Assembly (NCBI GenBank): GCA_013397435.1
Contig: VZRG01002573.1
Coordinates: 31,040 to 95,039, forward strand
Reading direction: 5' to 3'
Source: Erythrocercus mccallii
Lineage: Eukaryota; Chordata; Aves; Passeriformes; Dicruridae
DNA length: 64,000 bases
Position numbers and translations under genes: made by a program. Below the pieces are notes generated by a model. That model had not been told where the DNA came from. It did not search any database and saw only the letters and a program-made list of their open reading frames with translations. Below, piece after piece: positions 1 to 13,932 of the stretch; position 1 is the first letter of the stretch; every line of letters begins with the position of its first letter.

Positions 1-1049
1 ATTGAAATTAAAAATTAAATCAGATTTTATCCCAAAACAAAAAGAATATGATGACATTAGATATAGTCTTGTGCTGTACATAGCTGGGTGTTTGAACTGT
101 ATAGCATCATGAAACACATATATATAAATAAATGTAATATACATATCAAACATATATTGCTTAAACCAAAATTTTTATTATACATTTTTTGTCCATCTTT
201 GCTAATATTAGGCACTTGAACTGATTAGCTTGAAAGAGTTTAATTTAATTTTTCTATATTTTAAATTTCTTTTACTATGAGAAAATAATCAATGAGATGC
301 CATGTGAAACAGCAGTGTTTTGTATTTTCCTAGAACATTTAAGTATGAAGTTACAGTACCCTCAAACCACTCAGGAAAAGACATTGCTACTGAAACTGAA
401 AATACCTGTTTCTATTTCTAAGAAAGTAAGGCTTCTCACTAATTTTTCTTCCAAGGCAGAAATAAAGAAGAAGACATAAACTCAGCTGTCAAGAAAATAT
501 AAGTTGAAGATGGGATTATCCTTTGATTTAAGTTTTGTATTACTCAAGTACTTAAGAAGCCTTTTTAATTTCAACTTTAATATATCAGCAATTATTTTTC
601 TTTCAGCTTTAATTTTTTTTGAAGGCAGAGGAATTAGACATCAGTCTTGTGTTTTGGCTTAGAAGCTGCCTGATTTGCTACATATGGCATAAAAGTAACA
701 CTCAACTTTGCTCCTCATTTATAATTTAATCCTTAAGGAGTATTTTGTGTTTGAATATATTATTAATATTTCTGTAAAGCTTATAGTAGGATATAACATT
801 CAGAAAAAAATTTCAAGCAATTGTGTTTGACATTTCTAATGTAATATCATGAGAAAATTAATTTTATGAAATCCAGTCTTGAATTGTGTTTTTAGTGATT
901 GACACGCACACCAGCGTCAACTGAAATCGTACAAATGGTACATCTTTCAATTTGGAAAGAGAAAGACAGTCTTCCATATAATTTCCAGAACACTGTGTAT
1001 ATACAGCAGCACCGAAACTCATTGAAAATGTGTTTTATTGAAGAAATAT
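1..1049. other. AT-rich unique sequence, nothing recognised
   Basis: No convincing exon, RNA gene or repeat. The open frame at 297-479 is short, has no recognisable motif and lies in AT-rich sequence where such frames arise by chance. Confidence 0.6.
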
Positions 1050-1270
1050 AATATATCTGGGTCTCTGGAGGACCAAACAACAGAAGCAGAAAGATATCGA
1101 GATCTCAGGACTGTATGTGATACCAGTTGGGGTCTCATGAGAGCGTAGTAAAGGGGGAGAATCCCTTCCCTCAACCAGTTGGCCACACTTCTTTTTATGC
1201 AGTCCAGGATACTGAGCTGCAAAGACATTTTGCTGGCTCATTCTTTATTTTTCCATCCACCAGCCACAGG
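1050..1270 (-). mobile_element. CR1 LINE fragment, antisense
   Basis: Read on the minus strand, this matches the segment of avian CR1 ORF2 downstream of the reverse-transcriptase core. The stretch at about 1125-1175 (GGTCTCATGAGAGC, then GGGGGAGAATC) and the GCTGGCTCAT stretch near 1230 are landmarks of that segment. Both element ends are missing and the reading frame is broken. Short antisense frames of 62-69 residues in this interval are remains of the LINE, not a host gene. The subfamily is not assigned. Confidence 0.8.
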
Positions 1271-4200
1271 TAAAGAATTTGAAGAATTTGCAGCCCATTT
1301 GTAATTTCAAATGTTCAATGAGTAACACAGAATTTCTGATTAAACTGATGTGTGCTCCTAACTTCTTCACTGATAGTGATCTCATCTAGTAGGCAAAAAA
1401 AAAAATATTCCTAGCATTTCCATCTGGCTAGAAGATTTTGGCATGTGATGAGCTGGCCTTGGCCTTTGTTACTCACATTTTCGTCAATCTCTTGGCCAGA
1501 TTACAAAAATGTGATGTACCTGGGCAAGAAGCCTGAAGTGTTTAGCAAACTCCCAACTAAATACAGGAGTACAGAACACCAAAACACATCAAAGCTGTGT
1601 TATACTTTCTAAAGTAGCTCCCATAAAACTATGTTCATGACATATTGTGGCTTTAGTCCAAGGTATCTGAAAGATATCCAGAAGTTCCAAGATAAAGATT
1701 GAAAGTTTGGCTCTTCTAACACAGTAGACAACATCTTTTAAGAGGTAGATTTTTCTTAGGAATTTCTAATCTATAGAAATAAGAGATTATCACTGACTAT
1801 TAGTTGAGCACCACTATCACATTTTGAGATGTTTTCTACATTATTGATAGCATTTTCACTCAAGGCAATGTTCAACTATTTGTAGCAGTAGAAAAATTTT
1901 CTAGAAAAATGTTGGAATTCCCCTGTCTGCTGTTTCAGCCATTAATCTTCTAACACCACTATCTCCATTATTATGGAAGTCTTTTTATCAGAAGTCTTTT
2001 GTGTTATCTCTTTTCTCTCTTCTCTAGTCTCTTCTCTAGTCTCTTCCCTTCCATCCCCTTTCCTTACCTTACTTTCAACCTTTTCCAGAAGACCATAAAT
2101 CATTCTTGTCCTTTTCTTGTTCAAAATTTATTCACATCTGTCTTAAGTTGTTAACGTCTAAAGCCAAAGAGTGTAACTTTATCTCTATAGCCCCCGCTGT
2201 AATTTCTCCCCCAAAGGATTTAGCTGTCATTTTACAGGGGTCTAGCTTTGATACATTCCAGCTGTGGAACCTTGGCTCAGACCACTGACACAGAGCCATG
2301 ATACCATCTCTATAGTGATAAGAAAAGTCAAAATTACAGAGGACTGCTGATTTGGTATCATTATTAGATCAAGAATTCAAAAGAGAAAACACTGTCAGGA
2401 AAAGATAAAATCTTAAAAAAAACAATGCAGAGAGGGTAGTTGGAGGGTGACTAGTCCAGGATAGTCAGGATCTGCTATGCTGGGTTCAAGCTGTCGGGCC
2501 TGTCACTGCTGATGGAGCTGGATGAAAGTGACAGCCCTTGATGAGGGCTCCCAGGAGCCATGACCACTGACCCTTCACTCCTCACCAACCTGGCTGGTGA
2601 AGGCTCTCAAAGTGCTGTATCATCACACTTAACTTCATAGTTTGATAAATAGTATCTGATTTTTATGTGCATTATCTACTACATGATTGATTTAGACTTA
2701 TGAGTTACACACATTCTGCATGAAACCTCTTTGTGCCCAGCTAATGATGCCTGAACAAAGCAATCTTAAATTACTTTAACAGCAGTGTCCAGAAATAGAG
2801 ATCTTGTAGGTCTTGACTGGAGGTGGCTAATTGCAAAACACTGCATCTTTCAACTACCTCTGTCTGTCTCCATAAATCTAAATATTTTAAAACAAAGATT
2901 AATTGAACTACATATAAAATATTCACAATATAATCCACACACTTTATTTTAGAAACATAGGCCCTAATAATGGCAAAAAGACTGTGATAAACATTAATAT
3001 GCTGTTCAAAGAACTCTTGGTAAAAGAAAAGCTTGTTAAAAACATTAAATATTAGACAAAATAAATTCTAATTATTTTAAAGGAAGATATAGATTTGGCT
3101 GTATAAGGAAGTAAATAGTAAGAATGTACGCCAACAATACTGCGTGGGTTGTGAAATGAATAGCCAACTTTGGATCCTTATTGACAGTTACTGTTAAAAC
3201 AGGCTGCTTTTTGGGTCTCGGAATTGAGTTCTACTAATTTTTCATATTTCTTTTAATTGTGAGGTGTCAGGGAAACTCCTAAGCACTAAGGAAGTGCCTC
3301 TCTTCTGTAAGGGTAGTTTCTCTTACTCCTGTTAACAGTGATGGAAGGTTTTGGCCATTTTGATAAAAGGCATTTGTAAAAGCAACTGACAGTTTTCATA
3401 ACCTCTCTGCCTTGAGAACATAGACATTTTGAGAAGAGTGTCCTTGAGGGAATTAATTTTATCTTCCTCCCCTGCTGTTAAAGAAAACAGGATACATGTA
3501 AAGATACTTTCAAAGCTCAATATTGACTGAAGAAATACTGACCAAGATTTTTTACGATATTAGGATTTTAGGTATCTATAGAGATCAATTGCATTTGAAA
3601 TTAAAATAACAATGTATTTCAAACAGGTCGAGATTTTTTCTACTAATATACTTCAATTTTTTTTTAATAATTGGTTTTCTTATGACACCAGGGAATTCTT
3701 CACAGAGACGAAATGCAATATTCATAATATTTTGTATTCTTTTAGTCATTATATCAAAATTTAGGGACCTTTCATCAATCTTTGAGGCATCAGCAGTCCT
3801 TGAATGTCTTGTTTAATTTGTTAAAATCATGTTGTAACAAAACCGGTACATTTATACAAGTTTTTCTGGGGATGATCGGTGATCTACTCTAGCATGACTC
3901 CAGACCGATTTCAGACCCCTTTGTTGTTTGAGACTTGTTTGGGGAAAACACCAGCTAGCTGAATACCTCTCTGATCCTTTAGCAGTGTTTGGGAAAGTTT
4001 GTCTACATCTTCAACAGCCACATGCAAGGTTTTCTTCTATTAATTTCATGATGTCATAATAAATAACCCATATTCTAAATTGTTGATTTTATTATTCAAA
4101 TCCAATAACAACACCTTGCTCTTAAAAAATTAAAATACTATAATTTTTTTTCTGTTTTCTCTATTTTCTTGTACCTAGTGACAGCTTAGACAATTGCTAT

Positions 4201-6999
4201 ATTAATTTTGTGTATTTTCATTCCCCTTTTAAATAACATTTCAAAAGTAATCATGAAAGGATCTTTTTACTGTCAGCTTATACTAGGGCAAAATTAACAT
4301 CCTGAAAAAACACACTGAATATTAAATGATACTTTCATGGAAAGAATTTATAGGCTAAAAATCTAGTTTCAAGCACCCCATAAAACAGGTCACTTCAGTC
4401 AGCTGGCTTTAAATTTTCTTACATGAAAATAATGATTCAATAGAGCTACTTTCTGTTAGTGGTATCAAACTGATGCCAGATCAAGTAAAAAAATATAAAT
4501 TTATAATTTTGCCCTAAATCTCATATTTTAAATAAACCTTAAGTATGCAATATAGTATGGTCTCAATTGTTTTATCTAATAAAGAGTGATTTCACTTCAG
4601 ATATCTGCTCATGACTTAGTAGAACGACATGAACCTTTTTTTTTATACCTGAATATTTGGTTCAGAACTCTTCCTAGGTTTAGTTTTCAGCTTTCAGAAC
4701 TCTACAAATCTGGTATCTTGCACAACAGTGGCAACCGCCCAAACCTACGGTTTATTGAGTCATATCCAAAGTCTAGGAAAGACCAGCCTTTCTAAGTACC
4801 TATTGGTCTATTATTTAGAAAGATGATTCTTTTTTCCATAGGGCATATAAATACCTAAAGGATAGGAGTCAAATAACACAGCGCTTTCACCTTTCTTTTA
4901 AACAAAGGAGATATTTAAGGCAAAAGTTCCTTAATAAAACTAAAGTCTTTCAGACATTGAAGTTACTGTAACAATAACTGCTTCTGTCATTTTTTTTCAG
5001 ATAGTTGCAGTTACAGCTTTTGTGCTTAACTGCAAAAATGCTCACATTTTATTTACTCTCAGACTCATATCTTTGAAAATGGTGCACTGAAAATAGCCAG
5101 GGGATGCAACACTATGTTCAGTTAAGTGCTTTATTTGAACAAAAATGTTCTTCCTAACAGCAGGAAATTCAGGGCTTTATTGTTATTCTCAGTGTTCTGT
5201 AATTTTGGACCCTTCCACCAATGTGTATGCTGCTATTTTTCTTTACTCCAATGATATATTATGTTATTTTTCCTTTTTCTCCAGGTAACTGTTAGAACCC
5301 TTGTAAATTCAGCTCTATATACTATCATTTTCATGTGGAAAAAAACTATAAAGCAACAGAAAAGTAGGACTTTCCCAAATGTGTTATCATTCCTGTTACA
5401 GATAGTTGAACAATTGAGGCAGACTGTGCTGATTTTGTAGTACCTGCCTATATGCAGCTTCTGAATTCTTTTTGAAGTCTGTGATGATAGGAGTTCTCAC
5501 CTAGAATCCCTCATCAAGGTGGCAACTGGAACTCTGATAATGTTCTGGAAAATGTCAAAGTGTATAGAGCTGATCTTTTGCAAAGTAAGTTTGTTGAGAA
5601 CTAGTATTTGTTCCTTGACTCCAAATATTTAAGGAGTTAGAGAGCAAAGGAAAAATGGCTCAGCCTTAGAAAGATGTTTTTGTTTGTCAGCTCTACATGA
5701 ATACACCTTACATTTGGAACCAAGCACTGCTAGGAAATGTACTGACTTGAAATGAAGAGTAGAAGTAAAAGGTCACATGTGTCTGGAAAATAAGAATGGT
5801 TTAGCCATTTATCATAGAAAGTGAAACCAGCTTGGTTGGAAGTCACCCTCAAACACAACTAGAACATGTTGTTAGCAAGCAAAGTCAGAATCTGGAAGTG
5901 CTGAAGGAATATGACCTCAGGACAGAGCATATTTTAAGGTGGTGATAAGAACAATGAAGACAAAATAACTCAGGGTTTCTTACTTTATGATTGAGAGTTT
6001 GTTCTGTTTTCTAAGTAAAACGTATTTTATTTTGGACTCATGGTAAGCCTGCATGTATTATACATCACAACTGTTATGTATCTTTAAAGAGCTAAAATAT
6101 ACACATAGAGGACACTTAAAGACAGGTTTCAAGGCAAGACAGCACAGTGTTTAAGAGATCTTCATTGTAGAAATATTGGCACACAGGTTTGTAGGTCTCA
6201 TTTCTTTGCTGTGTGTCTAGGGGATACTGTAAAGTAGACAAGGAAAGAAATTTCAGGAAAATTTAAAAGAATACAAGTCTATTATTTACATGTACCCTGC
6301 AATGAAAATAAAAAGCATAATAAAATATAAAATAAAAATAAACTACTTTCTTAAACCAGTGATCTTGACTTTCAGATGAAAAGACCCAATTCAAAAGATG
6401 CAATCAGTATGCAGTGACTGTAATTTGTGAAGAATAGGCAACTGAATAATATGTCAACCCCATAAGATCAATAATATATACATTTTCTGCTATAGACTAT
6501 AATGTCTTCTCTTTGATCCTCATCCTTCTACAGCTTTCACATGTGGGTAGGTATTATCTTTTACTGTTTGGTACTATTTGTTGTTTATTGTATTATATAG
6601 ATTTATCATGCTAAAGTACTCAAAAATAAGAAGTGGTGAAGACATATAGCTGTAGAGTACACTGTGCAAGAGCTTTAAGAATGCCTAGGTTATGAATTAC
6701 GTGATTCCCTATACACGGATATGTTATGACCCGTCTCTGAGGCAGAGCAAATGAGGTTCCTGTTAATAAATCCCTTGGGATCCCCTGGAATCAGAGTGAA
6801 ATGACACTGAATGATTGGTGCATACATATGAGGCAGGGTTATTTTTTAAAAAAATAATTAAAGCATAAAGGAAGTGTGCAGCTGTTTGAGTTCTTTACTA
6901 CAAAAATATAAAATTATAAATACAGGAAAAAGAAAGAGAAGAAAAGTATAGACTAGATAGTTGAAAGATATCACCATCTGTGGATTCAGTGACAAGTCT
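1271..6999. other. Intergenic, mostly unique AT-rich DNA
   Basis: No exon or recognisable transposon. A patch at about 2425-2640 is clearly more GC-rich than its surroundings and has no family I can name. The remainder is AT-rich with short homopolymer runs. Frames of 60-75 residues here lack motifs and flanking gene structure. Confidence 0.5.
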
Positions 7000-7005
7000 T
7001 GATTA

Positions 7006-7320
7006 TTAATTTGTTGACTTAAATGTAACTTTGATGTCTGTGAGCAAAGTAATGGCTGCAGTCTCGATCTGTTTGCAGTTTCCATACATTAAAGTTGGCA
7101 TGGGAATGCCTAGATCCCTCCCAGGGAGGACAGTCTTCATGTGTGGTGTAACACTAGGGGGTATGTGCAGCCTTCTGATAGACAGTTCCCGAGAAGTTTT
7201 GAGAGGCGTTTTTGGGTCCTTGGTGGGCCCCTTTAGGGATATGACTCCTGTTTGACACCACCTCTGGGACCACGCTGTGTGTTTTATGATGAAAAGGGGG
7301 AAGTTGAAGTCAAAAAGCAT
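7006..7320 (-). other. Unrecognised 104-codon open segment
   Basis: An open frame on the minus strand, with ATG at 7318-7320, in sequence more GC-rich than its neighbours. The frame also stays open for 21 codons upstream of that ATG, back to a TAA. The translation is basic in its middle (SLKGPTKDPKTPLKTSRE) and has no transmembrane run, signal peptide or named motif. The opposite strand is open over much of the same stretch (7031-7255), so openness alone is weak evidence. No clear splice pair flanks it. It may be a fragment of an old retroelement, a decayed exon or chance. I do not recognise the family. Confidence 0.2.
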
Positions 7321-9924
7321 TACCCCACTTCCAATCTTAGCAGCTGTTCCCCTTGATTGGAAAGAGCGTGTTTAAGACATCACCATCCCAACTGTCCTGG
7401 ATGTTATCAACCATAGAGCAACCCAGTGATTAAGTTGGCACAGAAAGGAAATCATGTATGTACACAGTACATGTGTATATGTGTATCTATCTGTATAACA
7501 CTGTGTGAAGTGTTCAGCAGACTTCAAGTAACTGAGAGGACTGAGGAAAATAATATATTTGCATATTTTCTTAAAACAGTAATAAAAATAATAGGAAAAT
7601 GAGGATACTATCAGTTGCTTTGGTTTGGAGTTGCTTTGTGCTGGCTGCCTCTGACTTCCTTTGGTTTGTTTTGGCAGCAGGATATGAAGCGGAGGTGGAT
7701 GCCTCTTGGTTTGTTTTCTCTGGCTTAATCTTGAGATTATGCAAGACACACAGTCCTGCACAAATTACTACTGTAGTCTTACACTATTTAGAGACTCCTT
7801 TACATGACCTGATGTCAGAGCTGACCTTGCTTTCAGCTGGAGGTTTGACTACTGACCTTCTGCTGTCCCTTGCAGCTCAAATTTTATGTTCCTGTGATGA
7901 TACATAATTGTGATCTTAATATTTTTTTGACATGATGGTTCTGTCAAGGCTTGATGGGCTATTGAATCTGCCACATAGTAAGTATACACCAAGGATGCAG
8001 ACACCCTTAAATAAATATGGCTGTTTCATATTATCATGTATTGCGTAAAGAACTTTTTATTCATTATTTTCCCAATGGGGAATTTTTCTTAAAATGGATG
8101 CTGTGGTTTAGCCCATGGCTAGGACAGATTTAACATTTCAGCATACATTCCTTCGCATTATAATAAGTGTTGTACTTTTTGCCATGACTGTCATAATTCA
8201 TCATCACTTGAAGAGTGTAATATAAAAATGCAGGACTCTATTTTAAGAACATTCTCCTAACCAAAGTCTACAGGGAACATTATGAAATATGTAGTATGAA
8301 AATCTCTCTTTTCCTTTGCAAGGTTATCTCTTTTTCCATCCTGTCCCTAGGATAAAATTTAGAATTACAAAACTGTTATTTTTAAATGTTGTTTTTCAGT
8401 CTGGTAAGATTTTTTTCCTAAGGGTACGAGAGTAGGTTTTGGTGACATATGGCAGTAGGGGCTGCTTTGGGAATTACTTATTGTTACTGAACTGTAGGGT
8501 GATAACTCACAGCAAATATATGTGAACAGCTTTAATTCATGTGCTTCTTTTTCTTTGAGATTAATCAGACTTTTTTTTAACACATGAGGTAAAACCATAA
8601 AATCAGAAAAGTACTTTGAAGATAAAAAATTTATCTGTTCACTGAGTTGTTCTGATTGTTTTTTTTTTTTTGATTGAGTTCAGAATTAAAGGACCAAAGG
8701 CAGGGAATGTGTTAAATACATTATGGTGCTGATAATGACAACACTACAGCTTTGATGAGCTTTGAGCTTCTGAACTTGCAGAAGAATGATCCAGACTAGC
8801 ACCTGAAAGACACAAAAATACTGTAGGCTCAGAATCATCCTGTAGGAAAATTCTCTTTTTAGTGCCATGCATACTTCTAATCAGTACTTTTGGAGACTGT
8901 GTTGTTTAAAAAAGTTCACCGTAAATGCAATAGAATTTAAATTATTTTCAGTCCCAAAAGGGTATATTAGGTACTCATTTTGAAAAATTTGCTTTTCTCA
9001 AGTGTGAAATTTCTTTATTTATGACGGATAACTGGTGGGTGAAGGGACTAAGCTTTTAAAAAGTTGTTTCTGTTTTAATAAAAGTTTGTCTGTTAGTATA
9101 GTGAAAATTTATGTGTAGCCTTCGTTGTATGGATCATTTGCATCATACATCTGGCTCAGGAATTTGTGACAAAATGATACACAAATCCTCCTGTCTCCAA
9201 CATCTTAAAAAAAATAATAAAAGTATATATGAATTACATTGCTTTAGTTATCATAATGTAAAGAGTGGACAGCTTTTTTTGGATCATGATTACCTTGTTC
9301 TCCTTAATGCAGGGCTCTAAAATGGCATAAATGGGTTGAGGTATGCAAACCTATTATTCTCACATGACTTTAAATGGCTCAGTGGAATACCATTTCTTCT
9401 GCACGCATAACCAATTTTAAAATTTGATCAAGTAGATGGTTCTAGCTTTAGAAGTGACATTGATAGCATAAAGAGGAAGGAAGTAAAATGATTATGTAAC
9501 TTTGCAATCAATAAATAATGAATAGTAATTATTTATTGGACAGTAAATCAATGAAAGAAGATTGTGCCCATTTTCGTGTTGTCACAAACACAACAGATAA
9601 CTAGGCATAATCGATTCAAAGCTAATTTCTAGACACAGAAAGAAATTATTGATTTTATGAATATTTATATGCTCAATGCATCAAAGTGATATGAACTCCT
9701 GAGCAAGTTAAAATTTTCAAATTGCTCATGCTTATTCTTATTTCAGTCATAGTCCCTGAATGATAAGATCAAATACAAATATTTTTAAAGAAATTCTACA
9801 ACATTTTTCACTGTTTTTTTCCAACTGCAGGGAAAGTAACAGAAAATATATTATTAATATATTCCAGTTAAACCTAGTCTTTTGCTTTTCTCCATGTTAT
9901 TTTGTGAAGAGAAGTGTAGCAGAC
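7321..9924. other. Intergenic, nothing recognised
   Basis: AT-rich sequence with no recognisable repeat. Frames at 7372-7761 (minus) and 7599-7907 (plus) overlap each other on opposite strands and show no protein-like motif. Confidence 0.5.
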
Positions 9925-10425
9925 TGTGTGTCCCGATGATGTGGATGGAGAAAGGGACAAGAGATCTCTAGAGTCAAGGCTGGTCCTAGAGCATGCGGTT
10001 AATTGCTAAGGTCGTGGGTGAAGGGGCCCTGCTAAGAGCTGCCAGCTGCAGGTTGGAGCAGGCCCGAGAAAGACAGAGAAAGAAGGCAGGAGAGAGAGAA
10101 CTAAGAGCAAGTGGGTAAGAGAGGAAACTAAGAGAAAGAGCATAAGGGCGTAAAGAGGACAAAGTTCCCATTACAATACATTAAATCCTCTTCTATGCTG
10201 AATATTCTAATTTAGACTAACCAATCTAGTACAAGATACAAATCCTATAGCATTTACATACAGCCTATAAGAATCATTACATTACCATACAGTGTTATAT
10301 TTTAAACTCTAAAAGCTACTCTGACCCCTTCCTTCCAAGCTAGTAGCGTCTGTTCTGACCCTTGGACTCTTGGTAAGGAGCAAGGCATTGTTTAATCAAA
10401 AGGGGATTACCTTATCCCTATCACA
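9925..10425 (-). mobile_element. Probable solo LTR of an endogenous retrovirus
   Basis: Read on the minus strand, the segment starts TGTGATAGGG and ends in ACACA, giving the TG...CA ends of an LTR. Its last ~250 bases are a CT-rich block (a GA-rich block on the plus strand at 10065-10150) followed by a GC-richer tail, as in many avian R-U5 regions. The composition differs sharply from the AT-rich flanks. I could not find a clean target-site duplication, so the ends may be off by several bases. No internal retroviral genes adjoin it. Confidence 0.5.
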
Positions 10426-13233
10426 TTAAGAAGGACATGAAAATTCAAACAGAACTTGTTATTTTTAAAAAATGCAGTGAGAAAACATATTTTCTCTCAT
10501 TTTCCATTTTTTTTCTTTAATTCATAGATATATAGAGGTTGTTACACAGCAAGAAATGCAATTTACATAGCAATATATGATTGAAAATCACTATATTGTT
10601 CTGATCCTGCTGGTTTGTATAGATATCACTGTGTATATTTCTCCAGATTAGCAACTTTTATATCAAGTCAACACATTTTCTAGCTGTGATATAGACAGAA
10701 CAATGTGGTGTGGTGGTCCTCCATTAGCACATTAATCCAATTTCTGGAAATATAAAATGTGATGGTACTAATTCATGACTTCTGTCTAAAGGAGGTCAAT
10801 GGGTAATTTGACTTATTTTTTTTAATGGTCAATATTCATTGCTGCATAGGTGAAGTGCATATTTGTGATTATACACTTAATTCTGCAAGCTAAAAGAATT
10901 CATGTGCCTGACCCACAAAAGAAGAGAAAGGTCAGTGAGATGGATTGTCAGACCATGCTTTGCTTGAATATGATTGAGAAAATAGAGTGCACTATTTCAA
11001 ACTGGTTAGAGACATAATATGATTTGTATATCATACTTATATCACTCTTCCAAATTATTTGAATGTGTTAGGCAGTAGGTCATACCTAAATTGTAATGAC
11101 TTATTTTGCATTTACATCTATCTAGCTTGCTAGCTAGGAGTCATCACCATTATATTTCAAGGGCTCTCAAACATAGTGATTAAGAGGAGAACATTTTTAT
11201 GTGCAAGCAGTGATGTAGCTTTGCAATAAAAAAAGTAGAATGAGAATTATCCATAACACATTTTCCACTTGCCATAAGTAAAAGCTCCAATCCATCAACA
11301 ACTTATTGCAGAGGTGCACTCGTTCCAAGGCAAAATCATGCTACCAACATCAGGAACTTGCCTGACTGCAGTTCCTTCAGAAAGTGATGTGAAAGGAAAT
11401 ATTCTTCCTTATCAAAGTGCCATAATTAAATTCTATTCATATTTTGGTTTCAGCTGTTAATTTATCTAGATATAATTCTACAGTGAAATCTGGAATTGCT
11501 GGAACTGCTTCACCCTCTAATGTATGCTAAAAATACACCTTCACTTTGTATGTGCCAGATATACAGCACACTACTTGGGTGTGATTTCACCAGGACAGTA
11601 CAAAATAAATAAAATATTTTGTAGCCCTAAAATGGGTTGATTTGCTGCTTCCATTCCTCCTTATTGAAATGGACACACAAAGAGAGAATGTAATTTTCAT
11701 CCAATTAAAAAAAAATTCCAGAAATTGTTTATCCTTTAATTCTGTATCTCAAGTTCAAATGGTAGCCTGGATGTTCATAATTATTTATATTAAAATATTA
11801 AGAACAATTAATTAAAAATATCTCCTCATTCTTTTTTCCAGACATTAATATAGGGTCCTTAATTTTAGAATTTTAGTGTCTATGCTATCTCCCAAAGCAC
11901 TGTACTCCACAATGGAGATAGCAGTGACCAGTAATATGAAGAAACAAAACAGAGAGCAACAATGGAGGGAATTACTTACCAACAACTGTTGTTTCATTAA
12001 TGAAAGTATGAATGTAGTTTGACTGTAAATTGCCAAGGCATTTTAAGTATCTTAATCTTAGTTGTGGTGGGTATAGCAAAACAAGGTACAAGGTGATGAG
12101 CTTACTATTTACAGGTGTTTGTTGTTAGCTCACACACCATTGTCTGCCTCCCATATCCCTAAACAACAAACACTGTGATATTTTTAAAAGATAAGGAAAT
12201 GCAAACAGTTTTAAATTCACAGGAATTAATTTAAAAAACAAAACAAACAAACCAAAAACCAAAACCAAAAATAAAAACAAAACCAAAACCAATCAACTTT
12301 TCTCCACATAAGGTCCAAAAAGATGTCCAATATATAGAAAAAGGGTTGCTTCTGAATTTCTACTGAATGATGCCTAATCAGTCATATGGGAAAGTGAGGC
12401 TGCATGTTTCAACAGCAGACAGTCCTTCTAAAAAAAACAAGTCAGTTGCACACAAGATTTTATTATTATGGATAATGACATTGCTTCTAAATTTTGTTGT
12501 TCAATTCCACAATAATTCATGAGATTACAGAAAAATTAAACAAGAGAGATTACATTTAGTAATGTTTCTGCTGTTTTCATAATAGTCAGGATAGTCTTCA
12601 TAAATGTCAGGAAACATATTTCTAAAAACAGTATACAGTGCAAGTTTTAAGACATATCTAGACCCTGAAAAGCTTATTCAAGAAATTTTTAGGTAAGATA
12701 ACTGCACCTGTACAATTCAAAGGTAACGTTTGCAATATACAATATTGAAATGTAAAATACAGTACAGAGTACCTGAGGTTTCTACCACAACATCCACTTG
12801 ATATAATTTTAGTGTATTATATTTTTTCCTGTGAAAAATGAGAAAATCAGCACTTTCCTTCATTCATGAAGATGAATAATAAATACAAGATTCTTAGGAG
12901 TATCTTTTACAGATATTATTTTTAGGATTCATGTATATAGATTATGAGAAAGGAACATAATATACTTGTCAACAATTTATTTTTAAGAATTTATCTGCTT
13001 AGTTTTCACCGCCAAGTAGTCCAAATTATCTCAATTTAAAAAAAATTAATAATAAACTGTCCTTATATAAATCCAAGATTCTACCTATTTCTGATTCTAC
13101 TCCACATCTTGCTGGGCATCAAAAGAGGGAAATAAGCAAGTGGCTGTGTGGTGCTTAGTTTCTGGATGGAGTTAAACCACAATAAGGCAGAACAGATACA
13201 GAGAAAGTTTAATCAGTGTCAGAGTTAACACTT
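10426..13233. other. Intergenic, nothing recognised apart from a low-complexity tract
   Basis: AT-rich and unique-looking. The frame at 11845-12036 (minus) contains a hydrophobic run but no start context, splice sites or family resemblance. Confidence 0.5.
12231..12292. repeat. A-rich (CAAA/CCAAAA)n low-complexity tract
   Basis: About 60 bases made almost only of A and C in irregular CAAA, CCAAAA and AAAC units. No transposon body is visible upstream that would make it a poly(A) tail. Confidence 0.85.
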
Positions 13234-13320
13234 TCATAGAAATAAATTAATTTGGGTTGAAAAGGAACTTCAAATATAATCTAGTTCAACACCCCCTGCA
13301 ATGAACAAGGATATTTTCAC
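13234..13320 (-). mobile_element. CR1 3'-end fragment, antisense
   Basis: The plus strand shows the reverse complement of the CR1 3' terminus: TTTGGGTTGAAAAGGAACTT, then ATCTAGTTCAACACCCCCTG. Only the last ~85 bases of the element survive, in line with 5' truncation during target-primed insertion, and they are diverged. The terminal 8-bp repeats are worn away. Confidence 0.75.
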
Positions 13321-13927
13321 ATGTTACATAGGTATTAACAAAAGCCCACAGGTTGTGTCATCCAGAAGTCAAAGTGTAACATTGATCTTTTGGAATATTC
13401 ATCATAATTCTAATGTGAATTTTAAACACAGAGCCAGTCATTATCTGACTGAAACTATATCTCTCTTTCTTGTATCAACAGATGGTCAGCATTTCATTAT
13501 GGTTTTGTTTGGGTTTTTTCTTTCTAAGCTCAAAGTTAAGCACCACATTACCAAGGAATGATGCAAAAAGGCATAGGAATTGTAAGGCTGTTCTTAAAAA
13601 TAGAACTCTATTCTTAGATGTTTCACAGCAGAATTTTATTACTGTAATATGTGCCTTCAAAAAATACAAAACAAAACACTTGACAAGTATATAACAAGAA
13701 AATATGTCTAACATAATTTGATAAAATATAGAATTCCACAAATAAATATTTTCTTGAGTCAAGGAAACAGGTGACTTACAGGGAAATGTTAATTATTAAA
13801 TAACTGTGACTTCAGTGTGGCATTTTGAATCTGGAGTGTGCTTTCAATTTCTGGATTCACCCAAGACTTTTATCCTGGTCTGACTTACTAGGTAATATTT
13901 AAAAACATCTGACCTTTACTCTGATAG
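13321..13927. other. Unique sequence, nothing recognised
   Basis: Short overlapping frames on both strands at 13470-13762 have no motif. No repeat was identified. Confidence 0.5.
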
Positions 13928-13932
13928 GTTCT

